From positions 465,537 through 529,536 of the forward strand of contig JAJTUP010000045.1 in assembly GCA_021399435.1 (NCBI GenBank): 64,000 nt of DNA, in the 5' to 3' direction. Within the stretch, counting starts at the first letter, position 1; each line of letters begins with the position of its first letter. Of the stretch, positions 30,951-41,332 are shown piece by piece. A program made the translations under genes and the position numbers. This DNA is from Diaporthe sp. PMI_573 (lineage: Eukaryota; Ascomycota; Sordariomycetes; Diaporthales; Diaporthaceae). The notes beneath the pieces are model-generated. The model had not been told where the DNA came from, did not search any database, and saw only the letters and a program-made list of their open reading frames with translations.

Positions 30951-32634
30951 CCTTCGGCCCGGGTAAGTGCCCGCCGCAACCGAGGCTGTATGTGTCCGTC
31001 GATAGGAGACAAGGCGGAAGGGGAGAGTGGCTGTTAAGGGAGGGAGTGGGCCGTGGCCGCCGCGTGTCTCAGCCTTGGAAGTTAACTTCCCATGTTCGCT
31101 CGGAGAGGGACGCAGACACTACCCGGCAAGCCCAGCAAGATCCCATGTCAAAGATAACTGCATGGATTCGTGAGCCTAAAATCAGGAGAAAAACGCCGCT
31201 GAGTGTGAGGCACGGGCCGCTGGACTCACTGCTGCCCGGAGCAGCTGTATCCGGCAGTACCTCACTCTTCGATGAGCTCAAGGGATTGGACTATTGGGCC
31301 CTAGACGGCCAACCGCTGGACGCTGGTTATCATAGCCGGAGGCTGGTTCTCGCCAAGACGGCCATTGCTGTTGACTCTCTGGTGGCAGACACGTTCAACC
31401 TTACGCTCAAGGCGTCGCTCGGTCTTAAGACCATCGCCAACTTCAACTTTGACAAGATCGAAGAAAAGTCCTGGACCGAGCAGTGGCGAGGAGATATCTT
31501 CACAGACTTGTGGGAGCTAGGCGAAGACCTGGAGCTACTAGGCGACCGAATGGAGCTTAACACGAAGACGATAACGAGCCTGTAAGTTATCTCTGAGCTG
31601 TCCTGGGCTGCTGTCAACTTCGTCCTCCTTACGATAGTGTACACCGAGGCGTTCATTAACAGACACCAGACTAGAGGTATCAGACAAGAGCCCCATCACC
31701 CTCGAAAAGACGCAGGAGTGGGACGACATTTCTGAGTGGCGAGACCTAGAAAGGAGGAGACAGTACGCCCTACAGACGATGGCGAGGACAACCGAGTCCT
31801 ACGTGCAATCTGTGGCAGCTACTGGCGCCTCGTTTGCTAACCTTCAAGCCAAGACGTGAGTATCTTGTCCGCTTGATCGTGACTCCGGCTAAGAACTTTC
31901 TCTAGATCACGGAAGCTTACTGGGTAAGTAACCCAACACTTGAAAGCGTGGAGAGTTGAATGTTGACTACAAAGCCAGCCTCGCAACCCTCTTCGTCCCC
32001 GCTAGTCTCTGCGCCGCCGTTCTGTGAGCTCATCCTTACTCCGACCCCTCCCCCATCGCCAAAGAAACTGACACTGACTTACAAAACCAGTGCCATACCG
32101 TCTTTTAGCGGCGCTGGCGACGTTGAGAAATTTTGGTATGTCTCCCTCGCCTCTGAATAACTGCCCATCGCTCGCGAGAGACCGAAACAAGGAATTAAAT
32201 GACCACTAGGATATTCTGGGCGGTATCTGTGCCCATCGCCATCATCCTCGCCATTTGGTTCCTCAGTCCGCTAGAACGCACGATCAAGAAAGTCCGCGAG
32301 AGGCGCAAGGAAAAACGGGAGGACGAGGCGCGCAAGGAAAAGATCGTAGCCGAGCGACGCGAGCAGGAGCGAGAGAACAAGGCGATGGCCTCGTCCTTGG
32401 CCCCTAGCCTCACTTGGCCAACACTTTGGGAACCTCCGAAGGCTAGGCGTCTCTGGTGGGCGAAGCGTTCCTATAAATATGATGTTGGACAAGTGTAAGG
32501 TGGAAAGGTAGGAACTGGAGAAGTTTATGGAGTTACGTGCGATTCACGTGTGATTCGTCTGCTCTTAGCCAACCTTTTGTGGAAGCTTAGGATAGGATAA
32601 GCTTTAGTCCTTATAATAACAGAACCACACTTTG

Positions 32635-32835
32635 TGTGACGGCAGCCACGGTAGGCAAGCCCTCTGGCCGTCACAAGGACCCTAACCCTTAGCCCCACAG
32701 TCGCGTCAAGACTTCGCGAGCCAGGGACCGCCAGAGCTTCGCTCTCCCCTTTCTTTCCCTCTCCTCAGCTTAGAATATTCGTTGACAGCGCCAATAGACC
32801 CAGCTCCCATGCTGCATCTCGTGCTGGCCGTGACA
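32635..32835. mobile_element. solo LTR-like sequence related to 7079-7290
   Basis: About 201 bp beginning TGTGACGGCAGCCACGG and ending GCTGGCCGTGACA, the same border pattern as the solo LTR at 7079. Flanking pentamers CTTTG and CTTCA match at three of five bases, so the duplication has decayed or the borders are off by a few bases; shifting them gives CACTT on both sides. Confidence 0.65.
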
Positions 32836-32941
32836 CTTCACGAGTGCCCCGTCACTACAAGCACAACCTGCCAAGCCACGCAAGCCACAGACCACCACTA
32901 CTAAAAATGTTAGCGAAAGATTTTGGCGACACCCATTTCGC

Positions 32942-32964
32942 GTGTGTGTGTGTACCACATAACC
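32942..32964. repeat. LINE target-site duplication, left copy
   Basis: (GT)6 followed by ACCACATAACC. The same word preceded by (GT)8 lies at 35571-35597, giving a duplication of at least 23 bp, as made by target-primed reverse transcription. Confidence 0.9.
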
Positions 32965-35285
32965 GCGCGTCCTTGGAAGAGGGAGCACTGCCCAGGCAAT
33001 GGCGACACGCGAAAATCATACCGCTCAAAAAGCCGGGTAAGGAGGACTATACCATCGCGAAAGCATGGAGGCCCATCTCGCTCCTGGCGACACTGGGCAA
33101 GGTAATGGAGTCAGTCGTCGCGGAAAGGATATCTTACACGGTCGAAACCTTCGGCCTTCTCCCAACTAACCACTTTGGCGCCCGCAAGCAACGGTCGGCT
33201 GAACAGGCGTTACTACTCCTACAAGAACAAATCTACGCGGCCTGGCGGGGCCGGCGAGTCCTCAGCCTCGTCAGCTTTGATGTCAAGGGGGCATACAACG
33301 GAGTCTGCAAGGAGAGACTCCTCCAGAGAATGAAAGCGCGAGGCATACCGGAGAAGCTGCTACGCTGGGTAGAAGCCTTCTGCTCCAAAAGGACCGCCTC
33401 AATCCTAGTCAACGGTCAGCTGTCGGAAACTCGGGACCTCCCGCAGGCAGGGTTGCCTCAGGGGTCGCCCCTATCACCGGTCCTGTTCCTCTTCTTCAAC
33501 GCAGACCTGGTACAACGGAAAATCGACTGCTATGGAGGAGCGATGGCTTTTGTCGACGACTTCACAGCGTGGGTCACAGGACCGACGGCACAGAGCAACC
33601 GCGAAGGAATTGAAGTAATCATAAATAGCGCCATGGAATGGGAAAGGAGAAGTGGCGCGACTTTTGAAGCGGACAAAACAGCGATCATTCACTTTACTCG
33701 CAAAGCGTACAAGTCCGACACCGAACCCTTCAGGATCAAGGGCCGAAGGGTCCAACCTAAAGACCACGTCAAAGTACTCGGAGTGGTCATGGACGCCAAG
33801 CTCAAGTATAAGGAACACATCGCGAGGGCCGCCACCAAGGGGCTGGAGGCGGTGATGGAACTGAGAAGACTCCGTGGCCTGTCACCACCAACAGCAAGAC
33901 AGTTGTTCACGGCCACGGTCGCGCCTGCGATAGACTACGCCTCTAACGTCTGGATGCATGAGTTCAACTATAAAGCAGCAAGAGCTGTCAATAGAGTCCA
34001 AAAGATGGGAGCACAAGCGATCGTGGGAACATTCATGACCGTGGCAACAAGCGTGGCAGAAGCAGAGGCCCACATTGCTCCCGCACAAAACCAGTTCCAA
34101 CGAAGAGCAATCAAGATGTGGACAGACATCCACGCTCTACCCGTGACAAACCCTCTACGCAACATGACCTCCCGGATGCGGAAATTTAGGAGATTCCATC
34201 GCTCATCGCTCTACCAAGTAGCAGAAATAATAAAGGACATACCCATGGAAAACCTTGAAACCATCAACCCATTCACACTGGCACCATGGGACAAACGGAC
34301 ACAGGCCATTGTCGATGAACAGGTGGCAAAGTCAGCAGGAGAGGGAGCCCCCGTCCATATAGCAGTGAGCAGCTCGGCACGGAACGGAATGGTAGGAATA
34401 GGTGGAGCCATCGAAATACGAAGGTCTGCACAATGTGAACCAACAGCTGAGACACTCAACCTCACAATCGGCACAAGAACACAACAGAATCCCTATTCTG
34501 GAGAGTTGACGGCAATAGTAAACGCCCTGGATCGATTGTCGAAGCTCAGATATCGCAATATCGCGCTGGTGACAAGAAACAAGGCGGCCGTACTCACACT
34601 TAAGAATCCTCGGCAACAATCTGGGCAGATACAGGTTGGGCACATCTACAAGGTCATCGGGAACTTAAGGAGGGAAGGAAACAAAATGACGATGTGCTGG
34701 CTTCCAACAAGCGAAGAGAACGAACTCATGAAACTAGCTAAGGAAAAAGCCAAAGCCGCCACCCGGCAGGGCACCACCCCACAGACAGAGACCCCCAACA
34801 TGCAGTCAACAACGCTGAACAGAGCGAGGCGTGAACATGGTAACACCAGAGGCCTGCCAAAACACGTTGGAAAGCACTCCAAGAGAGTGGACGCCGCGCT
34901 ACCGGGCAAACACACGCGTAAGCTGTACGACCGACTCACATGGAAAGAGGCGAGCATGCTCGCTCAACTCAGGACAAGTATGGGCAGACTCAACACATAC
35001 CTGTACCGGATCAAAGCAACGTCCTCAGACCAGTGTGCATGCAACCAGGCAAGAGAAACGGTAGAACACTTCCTTTTCCGATGCACACAATGGACAAGGC
35101 ACCGAGCAGAGATGCTCCAATGTACAGAAACCCACCGAAGCAACCTCTCTTTCTTCCTGGGAGGAAAGTCGCCATCAGACGATAAGAGCTGGACCCCGAA
35201 CATGGAAGCAGTGCGCGCAACGATACGGTTTGCAACCGCTACGGGTCGCCTAGATGCCGACCAATCACAGAACGGAACCCCCTGA
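32965..35285 (+). CDS. LINE ORF2 C-terminal part: RT, RNase H-like, zinc knuckle
   Basis: The open frame carries RT motifs: WRPISLLATLGKVME, then LVSFDVKGAYN (catalytic Asp), LPQGSPLSPVLFLFFNADLV and AFVDDF (the YxDD-type box, here FVDD). A connection region follows, then an RNase H-like fold (VHIAVSSSARNGMVGIGG; NPYSGELTAIVNAL; NIALVTRNKAAVLTL) in which the first and third acidic residues of the usual D-E-D-D set appear to be Ser and Arg. The end has a CCHC-like knuckle (CACNQARETVEHFLFRC). It is intact from the truncation to the stop, so the copy is fairly young, but with no endonuclease it cannot retrotranspose alone. The upstream ATG at 32844 lies in the target sequence. Confidence 0.9.
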
Positions 35286-35574
35286 ACAAACATACTAACC
35301 CGACCAACCTCAATCACCTCGTGCCACGCCCAGTAAGCACGCTTCAACCGCCGAGAATAGGACGTTGGACACTTGGAGAATGGCCTTCAAGCTGGCTTGC
35401 TAACCACTAAACCACGAGAATCCGCAAGTGGAGGACAGATGAGGAGAGGACATAAGCCGGAAACGGAAGGCGCACGGGCTTTGAGGAGACTAAGAGACAA
35501 CTTTAGAAATGTACTAGTAGATGAGTAATAGTTGCCCTTTCGGGTCAGACCCGCCGGGCGTTAATTGATTGTGT
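32965..35574 (+). mobile_element. 5'-truncated Tad-clade LINE
   Basis: The element starts abruptly inside the reverse transcriptase domain at 32965 and ends in a (GT)n tail, bordered by a 23-bp target duplication. The 3' untranslated tail (GAAATGTACTAGTAGATGAG, then TAATAGTTGCCCTTTCGGG and CCGGGCGTTAATTGATT) is shared with a second, more diverged LINE end at 40440-40545. The 5' untranslated region and the endonuclease are lost, as is usual for incomplete reverse transcription. Confidence 0.9.
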
Positions 35575-35597
35575 GTGTGTGTGTGTACCACATAACC
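35575..35597. repeat. LINE target-site duplication, right copy
   Basis: (GT)n plus ACCACATAACC, matching 32942-32964. Confidence 0.9.
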
Positions 35598-35729
35598 CTC
35601 CAAAACACTTAGTCAACGTCCACCTCATGCGTCCTGCAGCCCATCGGCACGCTCGGACGGACAGAATGCCCTGCGAAATATAAAGGCATGGGGAACGAAG
35701 GGACAAGGTGGATCGACACGCCAATGGAA

Positions 35730-36077
35730 AAGATTACCAAATCCGACCTCGACGATGAAAGAGAAGTCCCGCGTATTAAAGCATTTAGCGTCTCAAAAGA
35801 CTGGGACGCTGAATACTACGAGGCCAGCGCCAGGACCGGTAGTAAGTCCCTGCTTACATGTAAGACCCAGTGAGTAGTGGCAGTAGGATCTAATCATGGA
35901 AAAGCAAATGTCGACGAAGCCTTTATCGGTCTTTGCAGACAGATGTTAAGGGGAGATGATGTTATTGAGGCAATGAACCAGGAGACCTGCGAGACGCGAT
36001 ACAAATACTTCGAGCACGGCAAGAAGAAAAGGCGGCCTCAAAAAGAGAACGAAAAGCACAAATGTATCATATTGTGA
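35730..36077 (+). pseudogene. Ras-like small GTPase, 3' end with CaaX box
   Basis: Recognisable text begins ITKSDLDDEREVPRIKAF and reaches YYEASARTG (the G5 SAK-like loop). A 66-nt intron (35839-35904; GTAGTAAG, GATCTAAT branch, AAAAG) leads to NVDEAFIGLCRQMLR and a basic tail ending KHKCIIL, a CaaX prenylation box favouring geranylgeranyl. This is the last 100 residues of a Ras-family GTPase. G1-G3 are missing, and the G4 box reads TKSD instead of NKxD. The bases between the LINE target site (35597) and 35730 do not look like Ras, so the truncation is older than, or independent of, the LINE insertion. Confidence 0.75.
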
Positions 36078-36455
36078 TCCTTGTACACAAGGTCATCATC
36101 CGCGATTCAATGGAGCCATTGTTTCTTTTGTCAAGAAGATCTATCCTACTCTAATTCATGGTTCTCTTGTCCAATGTGGTAGACCAGTGGTCGCCAGCCC
36201 TGACCGAAGGTATACAACCGCCGACGTTACGTGCACTTTGCCGCGGCTGTTTCTGTTTGCACTGTGTAAGTTTGCGGACCTTAGCTTCGAATCGCCTCTG
36301 TGTGATAAGGATGGGGCCCGCTTTGTTGCAAGTGTTAAACCTGGACCTATGGATCTTAAACGGAAAGCCCTTCATCTTGGTTTCTGAGGGCCGAGCTTTG
36401 TCGAGCTAGGAAGAACAGCCCTCGCTCACCAGCGTCAGAGGCTGAACTTGATCGA

Positions 36456-37070
36456 GTGAACAGCAGCCCTCACACACCGGCAGCAGAATTCCTTGCCTAT
36501 CAAAGCGTCACTGACAACACAACGAACTCGGGATCTCCAGAAGAATTTCAGCTCGATCTCAGCGACGAGGATTTCAGGTGCCTCCAAGCCGGTCTTCCTC
36601 TAAACGACAAGATTGTCAACGCTGTCCTGCACATCCTGGTGACTCTTGCGCCATTTACTTTCACGGCTGTCGACTCTCTGGCCGATACTGCTCCTAACTC
36701 AGCAAAACGCTGTCTTCAAGTTCCGAACGTGTCAGGCCCTGGGAAGGTCATCCTTGTTCCCATCCATAACCCCCCTTCTACTTCATCCAAGGGTCGCTGG
36801 GTCCTGACTACGATTAGCTCTGGCGTCTTCCGGATACTGGATTCCTTACCAGCGCATGGCGACACCGAATTCGCTGAAGAGAAAATCAAGACTCTTTTCC
36901 CCGGCTGCAAACTCAGCCGGGATGATAATGATGAGGTGGCAGGCGCCGTGAAGCTCCCAGAACCAAGGCCGGGGAAACAAGCCGCCGGCCCACGGACACC
37001 CGCACCCAAAATAATGGATGTTGCACCCAATTTTCTGACTAAGCATGCCGCCCCATGTGCCCGGATTTAA
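36456..37070 (+). pseudogene. Ulp1/C48-like protease fragment
   Basis: The frame has no ATG near its start (first codon of the block is GTG). It reads LDLSDEDFRCLQAGLPLND, KIVNAVLHIL, then VILVPIHNPPSTSSKGRW, VLTTISSG and FRILDSLPAHG. This follows the Ulp1-type pattern W/L-ND-VINAYL...ILVPIH..HW...DSL. The catalytic His that normally precedes Trp is Arg here (KGRW), and no Gln/Cys segment follows; the remaining about 60 residues are Pro/Lys-rich. It may be a fragment of a Ulp1-like protein, a family common both in hosts and as cargo of large DNA transposons. Confidence 0.5.
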
Positions 37071-37084
37071 GTTGACTATGGGAT

Positions 37085-37230
37085 CGCCAGGCCTCGCAAT
37101 CAATCCATTACGTCCACTCCCAGGTCAAGTGTAATGGATTGACGCTTGGACGTAGTATTTTGCCAGTGGAATGGATCCATCCTATCCAGAATGGATGGAT
37201 TGAGGATGGATTGATTCAAATGGATTCGGC
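37085..37230. repeat. ATGGATTGA repeat cluster, hAT subterminal
   Basis: CAATCAATCCATTACGTCCA, AATGGATTGACG, GAATGGATGGATTGAGGATG and GGATTGATTCAAATGGATTC recur in 150 bases at the 3' side of the hAT fragment on the minus strand. Similar words occur at 25480-25600. Confidence 0.55.
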
Positions 37231-37245
37231 TCCGTGAAATCCCAA

Positions 37246-37655
37246 TTAGGAAATAACTAGCTGGCTAACTTCTTCCACCAACTCACGCGTTTGAGGTGGC
37301 AACTCCCTGATCCATGCTGTCGCTCGCTTTTCAACTTCTTCAGCAGCCAATTTAGCCAAGGCAAGATCTTCTTGTTCTTCAAACCAAGAGGCTATCCTCG
37401 GATCCAAGTCCTTGATAATACCTGCTCTGTACCAAGAGCGAAGAACCTGACAAAGGCTGATCACGTCAGCATCCAGATTCCTTCTCGACGCCACCACCAT
37501 CCTCTTAGCCGCTGAAAATAACCTCTTGCATTCAGCTGACATGCTAGGGACTGTCAGGAAATCAAGGGCCATTAGTGAAAGACGAGGATACTTGAATCGG
37601 CGGTCATGCCAGTACTGGATAGGATCGTCGACTTCATTGTCGCCTGGCTCATAGG
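37246..37655 (-). pseudogene. hAT transposase C-terminal dimerisation fragment
   Basis: Minus-strand text DDPIQYWHDRRFKYPRLS, MALDFLTVPSMSAECKRLFS, then LCQVLRSWYRAGIIKDLD is the hAT C-terminal dimerisation domain. It resembles the end of the transposase at 22803-25235 (MALDVMTVPAMSSECERLFS). Everything upstream is missing; the sequence meets the ends of the next hAT element at about 37660. Confidence 0.8.
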
Positions 37656-37664
37656 CATACTTGC

Positions 37665-37770
37665 TTATCCTTGTACAATGTTGTCACGTTGTCACATTGT
37701 CTTGTACAAGGTGACCAGATGTCAGGTTGTTTGTACAAGGTGAACAATATTGTACAAGAATAAGAGGTCA
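37665..37770. repeat. TTGTACAAGGTGA subterminal repeats of hAT element
   Basis: Five copies of TTGTACAA-type words and GTTGTCAC/GGTGACCA words within 105 bases immediately 3' of the following transposase gene. They probably are transposase-binding subterminal repeats. No counterpart is seen at the 5' side. Confidence 0.6.
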
Positions 37771-37802
37771 CGCGTAGCAGCCAAATGTATGGGATTGAGA
37801 TA

Positions 37803-39600
37803 TCAGAGCCCTATGTCTCTGTCTATGGACTCAGAATCATCTAGTAGAGCTGGATCTACAGCTGTATCATCCTCCTCAGGTGTTACATCTCTTGGCAGAC
37901 CTAATCCACCATCGCTACACGGAACAATCAGTCCTTCTCTCAACCAGTTGCCGATACATTCCACCTTCTCAAGGTTCTGGCAGCTCATCCGAAGCCGATC
38001 CCATGAAGCAGTACGTCGAGCACCTGAAAATGCTCTCTCTGGCTCTGCTGATTCAGATGGAATAGAGAGGATGTCAATAGCCATCCGACTGAGCCGTGGA
38101 TACTGAGACCTCTGCTCTGGACGGCACCACCATTCAAGAGGTGTACATTGGATCTTGAATGGTTTCATATTGATGAATGCATCCAGATCATCTGCATCGG
38201 CAGATGGAGCATCCTCACTCACTTCAGACAGCTGGAGAAGATCCGATAGTAATGCGCTTTTCTCGTTTAACTTGGGTGAAGGAATTAGTGGCTCTGGTTC
38301 CCTTGCTGTGACAAGTCCATGGTATTCAGTCATCCAGATGTCTTGAGCTCCAGCAATAGCAGTGTCATGCCACTTCTCAGGCCAATTCTGCTTGATATAC
38401 TTCAACCGCTTGGAGGGATCAAGCAGCAAAAAAGCAGCATACACTGGAACATCTTCAGTCATAGTGTAGTACTTGTTCAAGACAAACCAGCCCATCTCGA
38501 TGGCACGGAGCATACGTGGATCCCGTGACTCGGGTTGAGAGAAATGAGTCTTAGCCCTCTCATAATGGCAGAGCAGAGCATCCATCAAGGCTAGAGACTG
38601 GCAGACCGAAGAGCATTTGCCCTCAGCATAGAGGGTTGCTGCTGAGAAGGGCTCTGGAAATGCGTGGGTCTTGCTCAACAGATCCCAATCACTGCTATTA
38701 AGAAGGTTGTCATCCAGTTCTCTGTCGTGCTCATGCAGAAACTGAAGGATCTGGTTCTTCCTTTTAATAGCGTTGTCAATCACATAGTACCAAGAAGACC
38801 ATCTGGTAGCATTGTCGATCCCAATACTAATGCCCACTGTACCGCGCCATTGGTCACTGTGGATAGATGAGTTGCGGAGCCAGATAGCCAGGTTATGCAG
38901 CTTCTGAAGTGCAGGAATCCCTTGCCAGCCAGCATAACCCTCCTCAGTAGCAGTTCTCTGGCCAGCCTTAGCCGCTATTTTAGACCTTTTAGCTGGTCTT
39001 ATAGGCTCATCCGGTTCAGATGCTGTGAACTCGGATAATGTAGAGGCAAAACGGTCGACTACATCGACACTCTGGATCTCAGCAGTAGCGTCAAGAGCTG
39101 CTGCCAGAGCTTCTTTAGATCGAGCAAGGAGGAAAGATTGCAGGGAAAGGTTGATGATATGACCAATACAACGAATGCGACGTTGCCTAGGGTTGAAATC
39201 AACACCAAACTCTGCCCTCAGAATTCTTGACAGTACATCCAAGCATGTATCGTTGGAAGTGGCATTGTCTCCTGTGTGGTAACCAACCCTGGAGATGTTG
39301 AGTTTGCGTAGAATCTCCATGATCAGGGCAGCCTGGGCTTCCCCAGTGTGTCTCAATGTACACTCTGGTAGTCCTAAGAGAGCTTTTCGGAGTTGATAGT
39401 GGTGATCCACCCATTGGGCACAGACTGCAAGCACTCCATGACGATGTGGCGAGGTCCAGAGGTCAGTTGAGATGTGAATTATTGATTGAGAACTCTGCAT
39501 CAGCTCCCTGAGCCGTAGCTCTCGATCCATTGATTGTCGACGAATCGTGCTACCAGTAGTGCATTTAGTTAATTTGTTACAGAGGTCTCGACAGGGCGCT
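37803..39600 (-). CDS. hAT transposase, about 600 aa, N-terminus uncertain
   Basis: The main frame starts at ATG 39530 and reads IIHISTDLWTSPHRHGVL (first catalytic Asp), RVGYHTGDNATSNDT (second Asp), RIRCIGHIINLSLQSFLL, and the C-terminal block EWWCRPEQRSQYPRLSRMA, IDILSIPSESAEPERAFSG. The coding sense continues upstream of the ATG without one (CRDLCNKLTKCTTGSTIRR) to an acceptor-like CTTGCAG at about 39600. A donor-like CCAG|GTTAGT at about 39717 could link it to a 5' exon, but no BED finger is found. In the dimerisation domain the usual ECERLFS is EPERAFS. Possibly intact but spliced, possibly 5'-truncated. Confidence 0.8.
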
Positions 39601-39609
39601 GCAAGAGAA

Positions 39610-39937
39610 CCAATGACTGATTAAATTTGACCGACTACGAAGCTAGCCATTTGTTCGAAACGGCGAGATGGTCAGAGGAATGGAGACTCAAATGTCCTCT
39701 CATCGTTGTCAACTAACCTGGTGAGCCAAACAAAATTAGTTCATAATTTAGAGCTCGTCCAGTCGAATTGTTGCTGAGACAACTTGAAGGCTACGAATCA
39801 ATGGCTGCGGACGGAGCTGTGGATTCATTGTTGAATTTGATCATCTGCTTGAGGTTATAGTAATTCTCAAGCAAAGTCTCGGTATAGTCCCTGTGACTCT
39901 CAGCTCTCCCCCGATGCAGCGTTGTTAGAGAACTGCA
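39610..39937. other. probable 5' part of hAT element; no gene called
   Basis: On the minus strand a short open stretch (TGRALNYELILFGSP) just before a GTTAGT donor may be a 5' exon of the hAT gene. No finger motif or terminal repeat was found. Confidence 0.3.
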
Positions 39938-40150
39938 TTATGTCTTACGACACCTAGAACAAAATTCCCATCTACAGGAGTAGTCCACATCCTTCCGGAT
40001 TATTGTGCCGCAATCCCCCAACTTCCATCCAATGATTGCAACTACTGCGCATTTCACTTCTCTAATCTTGACATGGTTCTTGCCATTATGGTCGTTAAGA
40101 GCATTGGGACATTTGCCGCATTTAAGCTTCCGATGATGTTCCTCGCACAT
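39938..40150 (-). CDS. small cysteine-rich protein, 70 aa
   Basis: ATG 40150 (context ACAATGTGC) to TAA. The sequence has eight cysteines in spaced pairs: MCEEHHRKLKCGKCPN near the start, VKCAVV in the middle and CRWEFCSRCRKT at the end. A CACTCAG acceptor-like site precedes the ATG at about 40160, so an upstream exon is possible. Short fungal intracellular proteins of this style (CEHHxxxxxCxxC...FCSRC) are common and unassigned. There is no signal peptide, so this is not an obvious secreted effector. Confidence 0.4.
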   Translation of the reverse strand: MCEEHHRKLKCGKCPNALNDHNGKNHVKIREVKCAVVAIIGWKLGDCGTIIRKDVDYSCRWEFCSRCRKT

Positions 40151-40439
40151 TGTTTCTGAGTGAGTTGACTGTTGGTTTATGTGTGTTGGTCAATTCTGCA
40201 GGTAAAATGCAGTACGGTTGGTCGTTGTCGTGGTGTTGGCGTTTGTTTTCCTCTCGGTTGCATAATAGACAGGTCGGAGTTGTTTGTTTACCTCGGCGTG
40301 AGTCGAAGATATGGTGGAAGCCTGATTGTTATTGTATTTAGAGGTCGCTTCAAGTGGTACTGTAAGGTCTGCTGTAGAAACAGTACTAATCCAAGCCAAA
40401 AATGAGCAGACAAAAGCGGGAAAGGGCTTATGCAAGGGT

Positions 40440-40545
40440 TGAAGGAGGCAAGGTCCTACTTCAGAAATGTATTAGTAATCCTATAGTTGCCCTATCGGGT
40501 TACCCCGCTGGGCGTAATAAACTTTTTTGTGTGTGCATGTATCTC
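40440..40545 (+). mobile_element. LINE 3' end, strongly truncated copy
   Basis: CAGAAATGTATTAGTAAT, then CCTATAGTTGCCCTATCGGG and CGCTGGGCGTAATAAACTTT, ending in a TTTTTTGTGTGTG tail, aligns with the 3' end of the LINE at 35500-35575. Only the last about 100 bases are present, so it is a second, more diverged, very short insertion. Confidence 0.75.
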
Positions 40546-40558
40546 TGACACGCACAAT

Positions 40559-40903
40559 ATGACGGCCCGAAAGTTCCTTGTTAAACCTGCCACGGTAGCA
40601 GGCGGGCATAGTCAGTCCCTCTTGCAAGCCTGCATTCTTCCCGAAGCTTTTAATAACTTCTGTGCTCGCACTGGGTGGGAGAAGTTTTTCCACCCAACAG
40701 CAAACGATCGCAAGGTCCTCCCGCTATATCCTCCAGAAGACTTGCCAGGAAGACACCGAATTATCGATATCACGGATATGATCCTCCGTGGAGGCGTATG
40801 GTATGTGATTCTCAGAGTTGAGGCTTCTATGAGCCTAGGAGATGTTCAACACAACGATGAAATCCGACCATGGGTGGTGGAAGACTTGACGATCAAGTGG
40901 TAG
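40559..40903 (+). CDS. hypothetical protein, 114 aa
   Basis: ATG 40559 directly after the LINE tail, TAG at 40901. The sequence (FLVKPATVAGGHSQSLLQA; GRHRIIDITDMILRGGVWY; WVVEDLTIKW) has globular composition with beta-rich predicted text and no membrane segment. No family is recognised. Upstream sequence is retroelement-derived, so the original 5' part may be lost. Confidence 0.4.
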   Translation: MTARKFLVKPATVAGGHSQSLLQACILPEAFNNFCARTGWEKFFHPTANDRKVLPLYPPEDLPGRHRIIDITDMILRGGVWYVILRVEASMSLGDVQHNDEIRPWVVEDLTIKW

Positions 40904-41188
40904 CCAGGGTTTAGATAAGTATTTGAGGTTATACTACGAAGACGACACTGGAGGATCAGCTTGAGCGCATAATTGCAAACCGTGATTATTTTGATACATC
41001 GTGCAGGATACCTGCAGGCACAAAATCTATCTGTTTTTATATAGCCTAACTAATATTACGGGGCAGAAACGTATAATTGTGTGGATGTAGGACAATTCTT
41101 GGTGAGATATACACGCCAGGCAGTCTGCAACAACTTTAAGAACCCGGGACCCCTGCGGTAACGACAATGGCTCACCGCTCTTCACCAG

Positions 41189-41332
41189 GTGCCGCGACAC
41201 GTTGAGTTTTGCCTTCGAACCCACGGTGCTCCTTACTACCTGGTTCACCGTGCCGACCTGCACGCCGCCCTTCTCGAGGCCGCCCAAAAGGCCGGGGTTG
41301 AAACCCTGAACAAATCGCGTATTGTAAGCTGA
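41189..41332 (+). pseudogene. FAD-dependent monooxygenase fragment
   Basis: In one frame the bases read FCLRTHGAPYYLVHRADLH, then AALLEAAQKAGVETL. The HRADLHxxLLEAA block is diagnostic of the salicylate-hydroxylase-like FAD monooxygenases, where it follows the GxGxxG FAD-binding fold. Only about 47 codons remain before TGA; neither the FAD fold nor the GD motif is present. Confidence 0.7.

Larger units (their letters stand above)
28764..32498 (+). pseudogene. CorA-like two-pass membrane protein gene, split by a hAT element
   Basis: ATG 28764 (CCACCATGT context) starts a protein with GWKHGLRFFKRQLLVLEDLG, FALHWADPVDHAW and LPIIVN text typical of an uncharacterised fungal family related to CorA Mg2+ channels. 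Coding signal continues to 29771, though frame changes at about 29415, 29540 and 29690 suggest indels or unrecognised introns. A 1171-bp hAT element (29772-30942) follows, and the same frame resumes at 30951. Downstream introns have clean borders: 31580-31671, 31851-31905, 31924-31977, 32023-32088 (approximate) and 32135-32209. The last exons give two membrane segments (LATLFVPASLCAAVL; FWAVSVPIAIILAIWFL) and a basic coiled coil (RERRKEKREDEARKEK). The insertion must abolish normal protein unless spliced out. Confidence 0.7.

Noticed and set aside
32844..32964. N-terminal extension of the LINE protein from the ATG at 32844
   Set aside because: This stretch lies upstream of the target duplication and so belongs to the insertion site, not the LINE.
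40590..40612. A third copy of the 114-bp inverted-repeat arm (CACGGTAGCAGGCGGGC)
   Set aside because: Only about 13 bases match exactly, and they lie inside an ORF; likely chance or a very short relic.
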